Of a DNA stretch of 64,000 nucleotides, positions 42,879 through 53,504 are shown piece after piece. The stretch spans positions 20,966,860 to 21,030,859 of the forward strand of contig OU452199.1 in NCBI GenBank assembly GCA_911728435.2. The letters are read 5' to 3'. Below the pieces are notes generated by a model. That model ran no database searches, had not been told where the DNA came from, and was given only the letters and a program-made list of their open reading frames with translations. Positions within the stretch are counted from its first letter, which is position 1. Each line of letters begins with the position of its first letter. Origin of the DNA: Apoderus coryli (taxonomy: Eukaryota; Arthropoda; Insecta; Coleoptera; Attelabidae). A program made the translations under genes and the position numbers.

Positions 42879-44093
42879 CAGTGGCGGTTGGTCCATAAGG
42901 CCACGTTGGCACAAACCCTACCTAAAAAATGAAGTAGAAAAAATAATTTTAGATTTTATACTTCGCACCAGACCAGTGTGATTTCGTTAGAATTCCCTAT
43001 AAAATTTTGCATTTGAAAATTTGAATCGAAGACGACCCTGTCTATGCTATAATCACTCTTGCAGCGCGTCTATTCACCGTAATGAAACAGAACGTAGGTC
43101 TTAGTACATATTACGATGCTCTTGGACACAACATTTTTGTGCCTCTATTGTTTTCTTTGCTATCGCGTGCGAAAAACAGAGACAGCAATGCATCACTACG
43201 CCATACGCTAGTAACACTAGAAATTAAACACATTTTTGACGTCATATATGGGGTGCCGGTCTACCCATCAGTTTATACGAATAAAACTTGTGCGTGTGGT
43301 GTTGTTGTTTTTGTTTTCGCGATCGCGCTTTTTGAGTATTATAAAGTGAATGTTTTTATTTTGAACAATTACAATAGTAAAGATGAATTTAGTGCAATAT
43401 ATGAATGTTAATAATGTTAAATTAACATTTGAGGATCGAATTACTATAAAAACAGTTTTTGGTGGACACCTAACTGTTGCAAATTTATTTGAAACTGAAA
43501 AATTTGGTGAATATCGAACCGTCTTTCTAAATGAAGATATTAAAACTGTGTGTAACGTAAATTACTTAGAATTAAAAAATGAACTCTCGATAATATACGC
43601 ACGGGACGATTTTCTGAAACACAGTGGGGCTGTATCTCTGTTACAAATGTTTATCCAAAACAATTTAACATCAACATTTAGTGAACCTGTGGAATTTCTG
43701 ACTGTTTTCTGTACTGTCCTTATGACGACTGTAGAAGGCGAAATATGTTTCTCTACCCTCAAACGGATCAAAACATTTTTAAGAAACACTATGGGCCAGG
43801 AAAGGTTGTGCGCGTTAGCAATGCTGTCTATTGAAAAAAAAACTTGTGAAGTCCATTTAAAATCTTAATGATCAAGTAATCAACCACTTTGCTGTTCAGA
43901 AATCTAGGAGGATGGACTTCACTTACAAACAATTTTAATGGTCATGGTGAGTTTAGCAAAATGTTATTATCTAGCTACTCTAACTACTTAAAAAACCTAT
44001 CCTTTCAATTCTGTATTTTGAAAATTTTTGGGTGTTATTGCCTTATTTCCACCTTGTTGTGCCCCACCTTTCAGACCTCACGAGCCGCCACTG
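42879..44093 (+). mobile_element. hAT element, 1215 bp, 8-bp target duplication, internally deleted
   Basis: Ends CAGTGGCGG and its complement (CCGCCACTG), flanked by ATCAGTGG at 42871-42878 and 44094-44101: an 8-bp duplication, as hAT transposition makes. The interior keeps only the C-terminal part of the transposase, so the copy cannot move itself. Confidence 0.88.
43383..43868 (+). pseudogene. hAT transposase C-terminal dimerisation region
   Basis: Frame of 161 codons ending TTVEGEICFSTLKRIKTFLR NTMGQERLCALAMLSIEKK, the hAT dimerisation signature in its widespread insect form (related to the ZMYM/TTF-type hAT proteins). The N-terminal BED or TTF-type finger and most of the catalytic domain are missing. 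The start Met is inside the original protein. Confidence 0.8.
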
Positions 44094-44140
44094 ATCAGTG
44101 GTGATCGGCAGGGAGTGTGACCCAAATCCCAAACATCTCT
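44094..44140 (-). repeat. Hammerhead repeat, remainder beyond the hAT
   Basis: ATCAGTGGTGATCGGCAGGG and AGTGTGACCC match the block just 5' of the hammerhead in the 29.3 and 47.1 kb copies. Removing the hAT and one target copy restores a continuous repeat. Confidence 0.8.
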
Positions 44141-44144
44141 TTGT

Positions 44145-44500
44145 TAATCATTAAAATTACATTAGAAAAATTTTTTTACGGATAATTTGTTTACCTTATG
44201 TTCCTCAAGACCACTTTTCAATCGAATTTTATCTCCCAAAACATTTCTTCTTCCAATTCATTTATTTTTTTTTCTACAAAATTAGAAACACAAATATTAA
44301 CATTCAGATATTTCTATACTTCATTTATATATGTATGATTTAATTGAATTTCATATTTATTTGAATCGAATAAATAATTATTTGTTGCCTCTAGGTAGGT
44401 AGGTATATGATAAGTATCAAGATGATTCCCAAACCACGCGATGCGACAAATAGTCAAATAAATTAATTACATTTTATGACCCAAAAATTGAATGTAAAGT
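44145..44500. other. No gene seen
   Basis: AT-rich; nothing recognised. Confidence 0.4.
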
Positions 44501-44504
44501 AATT

Positions 44505-45130
44505 TTTATTTAGCCCAAACAAAAAGAAATCAAACACCTACATATTTCTTTGAGCATTTTTAAAACAGTTTTATCAGTGTAGGAAACAACAAACGCCACA
44601 AAATCTGGAACTTTTGAATTTTGTAAACACAATTTCTCCAATTCGCTAGGACTCATAACTTTGGACCCATATTTTAATTTTACTAAGGATGACAAGTAAT
44701 TATTAAGCGCAGTCTTACTTGGTAATATCATTTGTTTGGTCATTAAAATATCAAGAATTTTTTTGGTTTTATTTTTGAATCGAAGTTAAATAGAGACTTG
44801 ATTTCGTCTTTTACCTGATTGGACATTTTACTTTTGACTCTTGTAATAATAATTACATTACCTCGCTTGTAATAGAGGGATAATGTGCCTGCAGCGCATT
44901 GGTCTCCTCTTTTTTTAACTTTGGTACATCGAATTTCCTTTTGTGTCGACGTTTTTATAAGCAAAACTCCACACGTGCTCCATTTGAACTGCAGCCACTG
45001 CAGAAGCCTTATTCTCGGAACACTTTCTCCGTTTCCCATTGCTTATCTATTTTCTTCCTTCTCTTCGTGATCGCCTCTTCACCTTCACTTTCGGAACTTG
45101 TTTTATATTCTGGTACATCTCCCATATCGT
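44505..45130 (-). pseudogene. MULE transposase N-terminal remnant (FLYWCH-like finger)
   Basis: Minus-strand pieces give EITKRRKKIDKQWETEKVF, then RCTKVKKRGDQCAAGTLSLY (a C..C finger-like region), then PSKTALNNYLSSLVKLKYGS KVMSPSELEKLCL and VPDFVAFVVSY, which parallel the N-terminal half of insect MULE transposases ('LP....L.NYL..L....YG.....ELE.WC...S..P....PFVV.Y'). Frameshifts are present. A hammerhead repeat plus hAT separates it from the C-terminal piece at 40.3-40.6 kb, and the middle is missing. Confidence 0.55.
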
Positions 45131-45134
45131 ACCG

Positions 45135-45520
45135 TACTAATAACAACACGCCGAGCGCCTATTCAAAAACAAACTATACAGCAAAGTTACGTTTATTTTA
45201 TTATTTTAACCGAAAGCAGCCTATTAACCGACAAAAAAAACATTTACTACTATCGCATACTGGCCATTTAGTAATTTTTATTGTAGATTTGCAAATTTAT
45301 TACCAGCTAGCTTATACTGACATTTCATTAATTTTTACTGATGATAATCACAATAGTGAACATAGAAATACAGGCTATAAATAGTGCTTTTACTGCTCCA
45401 AAATTCTGTTCTTATTCATCATATTTTATAGAAGTACTAAATCTTGCACACTATTTTACCACTGTATAATAAATAATACAGTATTCTGACTCTCCGCTTG
45501 CGAGGCGTGCTGCATATCTC
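45135..45520. other. No gene seen
   Basis: No supported frame; plus-strand open frame here is opposite the MULE remnant and not convincing. Confidence 0.35.
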
Positions 45521-45725
45521 GTTGCGCATGCCGCCATTATGGGTTAAAACGTCACAATAATCGCATAGACGTAGATAGATACCGTTCAATCCTGTGTTCA
45601 ATATTTAGTTCATTGTCGGCGTGTACGAGATAAATAAATATTGTGTTTGTAATCTAATTAATTTTGTGTTTTTGGTATAGTGTTCGTGAGAATTAAAAGG
45701 ATTTTATTTTTATTAACGTGTCATA

Positions 45726-45817
45726 ATGATGAATACAATGAACAATCAGGGAGGACATGTGTGTGCTGCAAAATGTTGTCCCAAACATTTTTTTCGCTTC
45801 CCCAAAGATCAGGTTAG
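45726..45817 (+). CDS. THAP-domain first exon (partial finger)
   Basis: MMNTMNNQGGHVCAAKCCPK HFFRFPKDQV ends at a consensus GTGAGT donor. It has the C..C and RFPKD features of a THAP start but is short between them. The next exon (with C..H) was not found; a LINE 3' end lies where it might have been. Confidence 0.5.
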
Positions 45818-46019
45818 GTGAGTAATAAGTAAAAGTAAAGATGAATACTAGATAATTTTACGTTTATAACAACTATTTGTATAACCGTAAAATTTATATT
45901 ACGAAATGACAGTATCTAATATGTTTTTAAACTAAATGCAAGTGAAACATAAACATAAGTTGTCGCGTTGCGAGATAGCATGATAACGCAATCAGCTAAG
46001 GGTTATATTATTGACAATA

Positions 46020-46615
46020 TATATATATATATGGCCCTTGTTTGACTAAAATTGAAGACCTCGGTGCTGAGAACAGGATTCAGTTGATGCAGAATTCAGG
46101 CACCCGGCTTGTATGTGGAATTCGTAGGGGTGAAAGAGGCTAGCGATAAGATTAAGGAAATCGGCTCGTTAAAAATGAAACAACGTCAGATTTCCATTCA
46201 GTAATTTTGATTAATAAAATCATCAGATGGAAAAAGGCGGAATACTTATATGAAAGATTGAAGTTCCGGGGATCTGTGTATGATGTGAATATTCGTCATA
46301 AAACTGTCATTACGCCACCGCTACACTCAACATCAATCTTTTTGAGCGGTCATTTTCCTATACGGTTTCAAAATATTGCAACGCTCTACCGGAGAATGCA
46401 AAAAGTTTACAGCGGTTTTTGTTTAAGAGCGCTGTCTGACACGTAATAGAACAAATTAATTTGTAAACATAAGCTACCTACTTAATTTGGCCAGCGATGT
46501 AAAACAATTTTCAGATTGGTTTAAGCTAAAATATAAGTTAAATTTAGGTTAAGTTAGGAAGCACTGTTTCAACTTTTATAAAAGTGTCATTTTTTTACTA
46601 ATAAAATCTTTATTA
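46020..46615 (+). pseudogene. LINE 3' end inserted in the THAP unit
   Basis: Frames give LGAENRIQLMQNSGTRLVCG IRRGERG, KAEYLYERLKFRGSVYDVNI RHKTVITPP and GHFPIRFQNIATLYR, the C-terminal region of a LINE, then a UTR with TAATAAAATCTTTATTATTG. A (TA)n tract precedes it. It is 5'-truncated and broken. Confidence 0.6.
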
Positions 46616-46909
46616 TTGTTGTGTTTATTATTATTAATAAAAATCACCCAATCATGTCAACATTTAACTGATAACACCACTCAAGGCTGTTTTCAACCAC
46701 TATGACACACCACAAATATTTCTGAAATTGACAGCGATATTATTATGTACTTAAATATTTTTACAAAAATAAAAATACAGTACTGTGGTTAGAAACCGAA
46801 AACTATAATTATTCTTAATCAGGACCTGACTGTTAACCCAAAATGGCGGCGTCATACATCACAGTTTAGTTCAAAGTGCCAACGTGGACTCGGAATGCTG
46901 TGATTTTAC

Positions 46910-47335
46910 TGAAGTAACAACTCCATTAAATCCTATTCCAACACTAGATACGCCCGAATTCCCTAGCGGGAGGCTTTATTTATGCATTGCTTGTTATATA
47001 AAGTAACAAGACTTTCAGTTATGTTGGAAATTTGTTTCACACCACCATGCTTTCACCAGACGGGCCGTTTCGTTCATCCACAACTCATCAGTGGTGATCG
47101 GCAGGCAGTGTGACCCAAACTTCAAACATTTATGAAGAGCTTATACTAGCACGAGAGATGACTGACAACAAGATGTTTTTGGCGACATCTAGTGGGAGCA
47201 GGCAATATGCCCGGTGAAACACAGTTCACAAACGATGGCCGGACAAGAAGTAACAAGTCCATTAAATCCTATTGCCGAATCCGCCCGAGCTCTTCATAAA
47301 TGTTGGAAGTTTCGGTCACACTGTCTGCCGATCCT
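46910..47335 (-). repeat. Hammerhead repeat, partial dimer
   Basis: The block AACAACTCCATTAAATCCTA at 46917 recurs in altered form at 47252, 335 bp apart, the same period as at 29 kb. The stretch between contains a full unit in minus orientation, including GCCGGTGAAACACAGTTCAC and the hammerhead. Ends are truncated. Confidence 0.8.
47054..47096 (-). ncRNA. Hammerhead ribozyme, near-intact
   Basis: Stem I CACCA/TGGTG, CTGATGA, stem II GTTG/GAAC (three pairs, one G-G mismatch), GAAA, GGCCCGTC. Predicted cleavage lies between plus positions 47059 and 47058. Core bases are all conserved; the stem II mismatch may lower activity. Confidence 0.75.
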
Positions 47336-47339
47336 GTAT

Positions 47340-48070
47340 TTTTTTCGTAAAGATAAAGTGGAGATTTTTCACCCAATATTCTGTAAAAGCGACACGCAGG
47401 CTGATGGTATATATCTTGTGTTCTTTATGTTCAACCATCTGAGCGTCTTCAGTTTATGAGAAAATCTATGAAACATTCTTATTCCAAAAATTAAACGAAT
47501 CCATGCATTTTGCAGTTTCTGTAAACGCAATCTCGACACAGTTCTACAAGAAGACTAGATGACGTCGCAATAATAATTCAGCAAACAAAACCAAGGAGTT
47601 GCACAGTTTTGACTTAGAACAGACCGATGTTGCAAAATTCACTTAAGGTTCATATAACCAAGCTGAATGCGGTTCGAGATACATCTTTCAAATCTAAGGT
47701 TTTGATCCATAACAAGTCGAAGATTTTTCACCCCAAATGTATCTGGTTTACCCTCCAAACTCAAAAAAATCGTTATATAACTCAAATAATTTGATTCTAT
47801 CGTTGTTTCTGCCAAAGAAGATGCCAACCGTCGTATTGGAGTTGAGTTTCAAACAATGCCTTCGAGTGAATTTACAGGTCCACATAAGTCTACATTATTA
47901 GCAGCAATTGCCTCATCGAGATTGAATAAACTGCGTATCATCAACGTAATAATGTTGATTATGGTAGTCAAAATCGCCCTCTTCAGGCTGTGATCAATGG
48001 TGTCAAACGCTTTAGAGATAAATATGTGGCAGTTAATGTATCATCAGTTATTTTTAAAAGGGCTGAGACC
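47340..48070 (-). pseudogene. LINE RT/thumb fragment
   Basis: Minus-strand pieces: IFISKAFDTIDH (RT block A; frameshifts after), GKPDTFGVKNLRLVMDQNLR FERCISNRIQ, RLRLQKLQNAWIRLIFGIRM FHRFSHKLKTLRWLNIKNTR. Many stops. It has a different sequence from the 18.4 and 30.8 kb LINEs and is closest to the 2.8 kb copy. Confidence 0.6.
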
Positions 48071-48316
48071 GAGTTTAAGGTCTTGCTCTAGTAGATAATC
48101 CTTAACCTAATTGTTTTATATGTTCTTACTGTCAAATATCCTATACCTTTTGGAAGAATTACTTGGTATAATAATATTCATTAATAATAATTTTCCATCA
48201 CTCCTACTAAATAATGGTACATCTGCAAATACATTTTCTATTATAAATTATTTTTCTATTAAAAATTATTATGATTCATCAAACCTGTGGAAATCAAGAG
48301 AATGTAGGTAGCTATA

Positions 48317-50437
48317 CAGGGTGGTCCAACGAAAAGTTTGCACCTAGCTTTTCTCTTTTTTTTGTAGTCGAATGCGAAAATGCTCGGACACGTCGATTTT
48401 GCTTTTGAGGGGGACACATTTTAAACATATTTTTCGATCTGCGCCTTTAACCCCCTAGCGGGGGTGAGTAACAACCCTAAAATTTTAAATGGAAAGAGGG
48501 GTCTAATGACATATCATTTGAAAGGACACAAAATTGTCTTTCTAATGATACCCTATTTGTCGAATTTTACTAAAACAGTTAATACGAAAACGACTTTAAA
48601 GACATTAAGCCGATAATTTTGGTATTAATGAGAAATACAAATAAGTTTTAATTATTACGACTGAAAACAACTACAATCATTTCTAAATTATTTACTTTGA
48701 AGAAAAACGGGATTTCAAAAACACTATCTTATTTATCAGAACTAAATTCCTCACTAATCGTTTGCGTTTTTTGTTGAAATAAAAACTGCAGATACGTGTA
48801 GGAAAAGAATTTACACCGTTTATTTTAGTCTTTTCATTGATTCAGTTTGGTTGCTTCTCAAGTTATTTTACTTTTACCGTACAAAATGATTTATTCCATT
48901 CTAGAACGAGTTGAAATTGTTAAACTTTATTTTCAAAATAATAGTAGTGCTAGACTTACGGCTCGCTTATTTAATGAGAGACATCCCGATAAAAATGTGA
49001 ATGATGTGTACGTTGGCAAGTTAGTTAAAAAGTTTGTAGATACCGGATCTGTCTGTAATGTAAAACACCAGCCGCAGAAACCGATCAGAAATGAAGCTGT
49101 GGAAGTCGCTGTTTTAGGGCATGTTGAAATGGATCATAGTCAAAGTACCCGTCAACTAGCTGAAGCCTCAGGTGTCTCCCGTTCGTCCATAATACGAATT
49201 TTAAAAGCGTACAAATTTCATCCGTACAAAATCAAATTAGTACAGGAACTAAATGAGGATGATCCTGATAGAAGGCTGCAATTTTGTGAAGCAATGAGCC
49301 AGCGTTTAATTGAAGATCCGCAATTATTATTTAACATTTGTTTTTCCGACGAATGCACATTTTATTTGAATGGAGCTGTAAATAGGCACAATTGCCGTTA
49401 CTGGGATGACAGTAACCCACATTTATTCCGTGAGGTTCATACCCAGTATCCTCAAAAAATAAACGTCTGGTGTGGCATATTAGGAAATCATATTATAGGA
49501 CCACTTTTTATTCCTGGAAATTTAACTGGTGAAGTGTACCTAAACATGCTTGAAGACACAATTGATAGTGTACCTAAACATGCTTGAAGACACAATTGAT
49601 CCTTTAATAACACAAATAATAGAAGATGACCAAAATCATACTGCTGATCGGCTTTATTTCCAGCAAGATGGAGCACCTCCGCACTATGTGGCTCCTGTAA
49701 GACAGTTCTTAGATGACCGGTTCCCTGGACGGTGGATTGGAAGGAGGGGCCCAATTGAATGGCCTGCCAGGTCACCGGATTTATCGCCTTTAGACTTTTT
49801 TCTTTGGGGGCACTTAAAAAATAAATGTTTTGCCACGAAGCCCGAGTCCATAGAAGATCTTCGCCAACGCATTACAGAAGAGTGCAGAAACATAACACCT
49901 GATATGCTACAAAATGTTAGAAATAGATTTGAACAAAATCTGTATTATTGTATGGAATCAAATGGGTCACATTTTCAACATTTGTTAATGTAACGTTTTA
50001 ATAAATCAATTTAACAGCTTGTTTACTTTTTTTACAAAGCAATGTTAAAACTAACAAACATTGGAATGTACTAACGATTGCAGGTGTTTTCACTCGCAAT
50101 AATTAAAACTTATTTGTATTTCTCATTAATACCAAAATTATCGGCTTAATGTCTTTAAAGTCGTTTTCGTATTAACTGTTTTAGTAAAATTCGACAAATA
50201 GGGTATCATTAGAAAGACAATTTTGTGTCCTTTCAAATGATATGTCATTAGACCCCTCTTTCCATTTAAAATTTTAGGGTTGTTACTCACCCCCGCTAGG
50301 GGGTTAAAGGCGCAGATCGAAAAATATGTTTAAAATGTGTCCCCCTCAAAAGCAAAATCGACGTGTCCGAGCATTTTCGCATTCGACTACAAAAAAAAGA
50401 GAAAAGCTAGGTGCAAACTTTTCGTTGGACCACCCTA
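48317..50437 (+). mobile_element. Tc1/mariner-superfamily element (DD41D type), 2.1 kb, about 340-bp TIRs
   Basis: TIRs 48317-48658 and 50097-50437 begin CAGGGTGGTCCAACGAAAAG and are bounded by TA. They enclose a transposase gene that is whole except for one frameshift. Complete long TIRs and little decay make this the youngest-looking DNA transposon of the window. The TIRs contain a CCCCCTAGCGGGGG palindrome. Confidence 0.9.
48886..49993 (+). pseudogene. DD41D transposase broken by a 34-bp tandem duplication
   Basis: Frame 1 (ATG 48886) gives MIYSILERVEIVKLYFQNNS, a first helix-turn-helix, STRQLAEASGVSRSSIIRIL (second), NICFSDECTFYLNGAVNRHN CRYW (first Asp) and INVWCGILGNHIIGPLFIPG. At 49534-49601 a 34-bp block is present twice, shifting the frame to a stop. 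Frame 2 continues MLEDTIDPLITQ, LYFQQDGAPPHYVAPVRQFL (second Asp), ARSPDLSPLDFFLWGHLKNK (third Asp, 41 residues on by my count) and ends SNGSHFQHLLM, TAA at 49993. Without the extra 34 bp the gene would be about 357 codons. An ATG further upstream in frame (48847) exists, but 48886 fits the family start. Confidence 0.88.
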
Positions 50438-50439
50438 TA

Positions 50440-51012
50440 CATGCATATTTATATTGCGCAAGGATACTAAAATACACCCTAAATTTCCTTATCCTGAGAT
50501 ATAAAAAAGAAATATAAACGGGTGGTGTAGGCCGTCCTATATTGAAACGCCCAGAAAATAGGGCGCATGACATTCTAGGCAACAACAAGAACGAGATGCT
50601 TTTCGATCGATACAGCTGACTGTGTTTGGTGGCCAAGGTTATCGGGTCTAGGTCAGCGCACACAATGTTCTAGAAGGAACGTGCGCGTCCCTTTATCCCC
50701 ACTAGCAATGCCTACCCTAAATTACGTTTGCTGTTCACGTTTATCCTAGAAGAGTGTGCCCTATATGCGCAAACTTGTTCTATATGACTATTCGTGGAAA
50801 ATTCCATCCCCAAACTTTATATCCATTTCTTGGTTATAAGGCAATATACAGTAAAAATGGTATTGTTTCTATTTTCGTCAGAAGCTGGAAATATTCCAAA
50901 TGTGACAACGATTAGATAATAATAATAAAAGGCTTTATTGTAAAAATAAACATTTTACAAATTGCGAAGTTGAAGTTTATACGTCTTAACTTAACCTATG
51001 TATCAACCATAA
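50440..51012. other. No gene seen
   Basis: From 50930 a (AAT)AAAAGGCTTTATTGTAA string looks like a LINE tail on the minus strand. Nothing else is recognised. Confidence 0.35.
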
Positions 51013-51015
51013 TAA

Positions 51016-52276
51016 TACGAGGCTTGTCTTTTATATTTCGGGATTAGAGAACCAAAACAAATATTAATCATCGAAAATCACTTTATTGTTTTTCAAAATA
51101 TTCCCCATGAAGATCTATACACTTTTGCATGCGTTTGAACCAATCGTCGAAGCACTTTTGCCACTCTGATTGAGGTATCTGCAAAACATGCATTCTGAAT
51201 GCAGCAACCGCTTCTTCAGGTGTCGAAAAACGTTGACCTCTCAGTTTGTTTTTTACGTACGGGAATAAAAAGAAGTCATTCAGTGTCAAGTCAGGACTAT
51301 ACGGCGGATGACTCATATCGATGTTTTGGGTGCTCAAAAATGCAGTTGTTTGAGCCGATGTGTGAGAGCTCGCATTGTCGTGGTGAAGAGTGATCCGTCT
51401 TCGGCGGTTGGTTTTCCTGATTTCTTGGAAGACAACTGGTAAACAAATGGTTGTGTACCACTCAAAATTGACTGTTCTGCGTTGTTCTAGTGATACGGTT
51501 GCGACATGTCCAGTTTTTCCGAAAAAACAGGCGACCTTTTGCTTGGAAGTGCTTCGTGCGCGAACAACTTTTGTAGGATTTGGCTCATCTTGAAACACCC
51601 ATACAGTCGACTGCTCTTTACTTTCGGGCTCATACGCGTAAATCCACGATTCATCACCTGTCACGATGTCATAGACGAGTTTCCAAGGACCACGAACGTA
51701 TTTTTTGAGCATTTCTTTCGACACGAACCTTTTTTTGAGCGATTGACAAATTGTGTGGGATCCAAAGCGAACAATTTTTTTTGACTGTCAAATGTTTATG
51801 CAATATTGAATGTATGCTGGTCCCATTAATGCCTAAGGTTGTATCAATCTCTTGATCGGTCATATGACGATCTTGCAATATCAGTTCCCGCACAGCATCA
51901 ATGGTTTTCGGAACAATAACTGATTTTGGACGACCTGCACGAAATTCGTCTTGGAGTGAACTATGACCACGATTGAATTCACCATACCATCGATAAACAC
52001 TGGTCTTTCATGGAGCTTCGTCGCCAAGTAGTCCACGAGTTAGTCCACGTCGAAAGTTGTAAAAAATCATCGCACGAAAATGTTCACGATTTAATTCCAT
52101 TTTTGGGTCGAGATGAATTTTTTAAGTTACTGTAAACAACACAAATAGCCCTCGTATGTCAAAACGTTCTGAGTACGTATAACCTCAAAAATGTCCAACT
52201 TTACGATAGAGCTGTCAGTTGCCAGATTGCAACACCAGGGTTGCCAAATCCCCAAAGATAAAAGGCAACCCTCGTA
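51016..52276 (-). mobile_element. mariner element (DD34D), full length, transposase broken
   Basis: TA-flanked ends CGAGGCTTGTCTTTTATATT and complement of AAAGGCAACCCTCG. On the minus strand the transposase starts at 52100 (MELNREHFRAMIFYNFRRGL), then a stop near the SVYRWYGEF block, FRAGRPKSVIVPKTIDAVRE LILQDRHM, a frameshift, and a long open part (51724-51083) with TGDESWIYAYEPESK, ITLHHDNASSHTSAQ and PPYSPDLTLNDFFLF (34 residues between the last two Asp), ending EYFEKQ. An LM deletion is seen in NID(LM)SHPP. Not functional. It is the same family as the copies at 38.7 and 58.5 kb. Confidence 0.9.
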
Positions 52277-52279
52277 TAA

Positions 52280-53010
52280 TCTAACATATCAATCAATTAA
52301 TAGGTAATAGCCATAATAAGTAGCTCAACAGGAAAGCAAAAAGAAGAAATATACATCAATCTTAGATTTCAATAAAACTTTAAACGAATATGTGTAGGAG
52401 ATTAAACATAACATTTTTGATATTTGAGATAATTGATTTATGCAAAAACTTTCTCATAGCACTTTTCAACGTAGAATAAGATGTAGTAACCTGTTTTATT
52501 ACAGGGCCATTCTGGCGTACAAACTAAAAACCAAGTATGTTGAAAATGTCAATTCTGAGGAAATCAATTTTTAGTAATTTTTGTTAGAAAAAATTGTTTA
52601 TTTTTGTTATTATTTATCAGAATGTGTCTAAATTTGGAATATAGCTTAGTATAACATTAATAAATAAAATGTTAAGAATAAATGACTGTAATTTTGATTT
52701 CTGTTAAAAAAATGCAAGACAAAAGACTTACTTAAACTCTAATTTTATTAAAAATAGGAAAATTTTACAATTCTCAAAGTAACTATGTACTCCATTTAAA
52801 GAAACAAGTAACTAGACTTAACAACCAAATATATCAAATTTTGGTAAGTTGAAATAAAGTAAATATAAAATTATATTATTAATTTAAAAATATTAGGAAC
52901 ATATTTTTAATCATATATCGTCTACAAAACACTACACATATTAACTATGAAACTTTAGTCTTCGATTATCTCGCCTAGCTGCTTACCAATATCTTCGGAA
53001 ACATCGGACA
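52280..53010. other. No gene seen
   Basis: AT-rich; nothing recognised. Confidence 0.4.
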
Positions 53011-53014
53011 CGGG

Positions 53015-53500
53015 CTATTCTCGCCAAAACAATTGCTTTTTCGGCTTAATTTGCCCAACCAATTCAGCAGCACACTTGTCTGCCCAAAAAATTAGGTTCT
53101 TTGTGTTATCATCAAGATTTTTAATAATATTATATAATGTTGACACTACATCTGGTCCCGTTCGACCTTTAATTGCTTCGTGCCACATTACACAATAATT
53201 AGGACTATAGGAACATACCAATCGGCTAACAAAAAACGAATTTTTCGTTGTCATTTTAGGAATTATTAGAACCTTTTGCATATCAACTGCGTATATTTCA
53301 GTGGTTTGCTCCCATATATTAGTGACATCTTCTTCGTAGAATTTTCTTGCAGACGTATATTTTTCTTTGTGGATTTCGTATTCTCGACCAACATCACAAG
53401 TTTCTAGATCTAGATGATTAAGTGTTTCATTCACATCACGAATATGACTCTTATATAATAAACAATTTGGACATTCGTCCTAAGATGGTTTGGAAAACCC
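53015..53500 (-). pseudogene. Unnamed arthropod transposon-like ORF fragment
   Basis: Minus-strand frame reads DECPNCLLYKSHIRDVN (a C..C start), then HKEKYTSARKFYEEDVTNIW, IYAVDMQKVLIIPKMTTKNS FFVSRLV, VMWHEAIKGRTGPDVVSTLY and NLIFWADKCAAE. This pattern (C..C, AR..Y..D, D.QKV...P, F..RL, WHE...GR...V.S, F.D.C) recurs in repetitive insect genes of unknown function that I take to be transposase-derived. The usual 'D.C.GQNKN' has become DKCAAELVGQ. It is isolated and has a stop upstream. Confidence 0.5.
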
Positions 53501-53504
53501 AATT

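Larger units (their letters stand above)
45527..46860 (+). mobile_element. Inverted-end unit with a THAP first exon
   Basis: GCCGCCATTATGGGTTAAAA at 45530 and the complement of TTAACCCAAAATGGCGGCGT near 46833-46852 form ends of about 25 bp. Between them lie a THAP first exon and a LINE insertion. The CCGCCAT(T/A)TTG end word also matches the YY1/Pho binding consensus. Confidence 0.45.

Noticed and set aside
43082..43411. 109-codon frame in the 5' part of the hAT
   Set aside because: No hAT block recognised; likely chance or non-coding part of the deleted element.
44899..45384. 161-codon plus-strand frame
   Set aside because: Overlaps the MULE remnant on the other strand, has a biased composition and no recognised motif.
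51199..51784. Several plus-strand open frames across the mariner at 51 kb (and at 58650-59247)
   Set aside because: They are the opposite strand of the conserved transposase and repeat in each mariner copy; no independent start or splice context.
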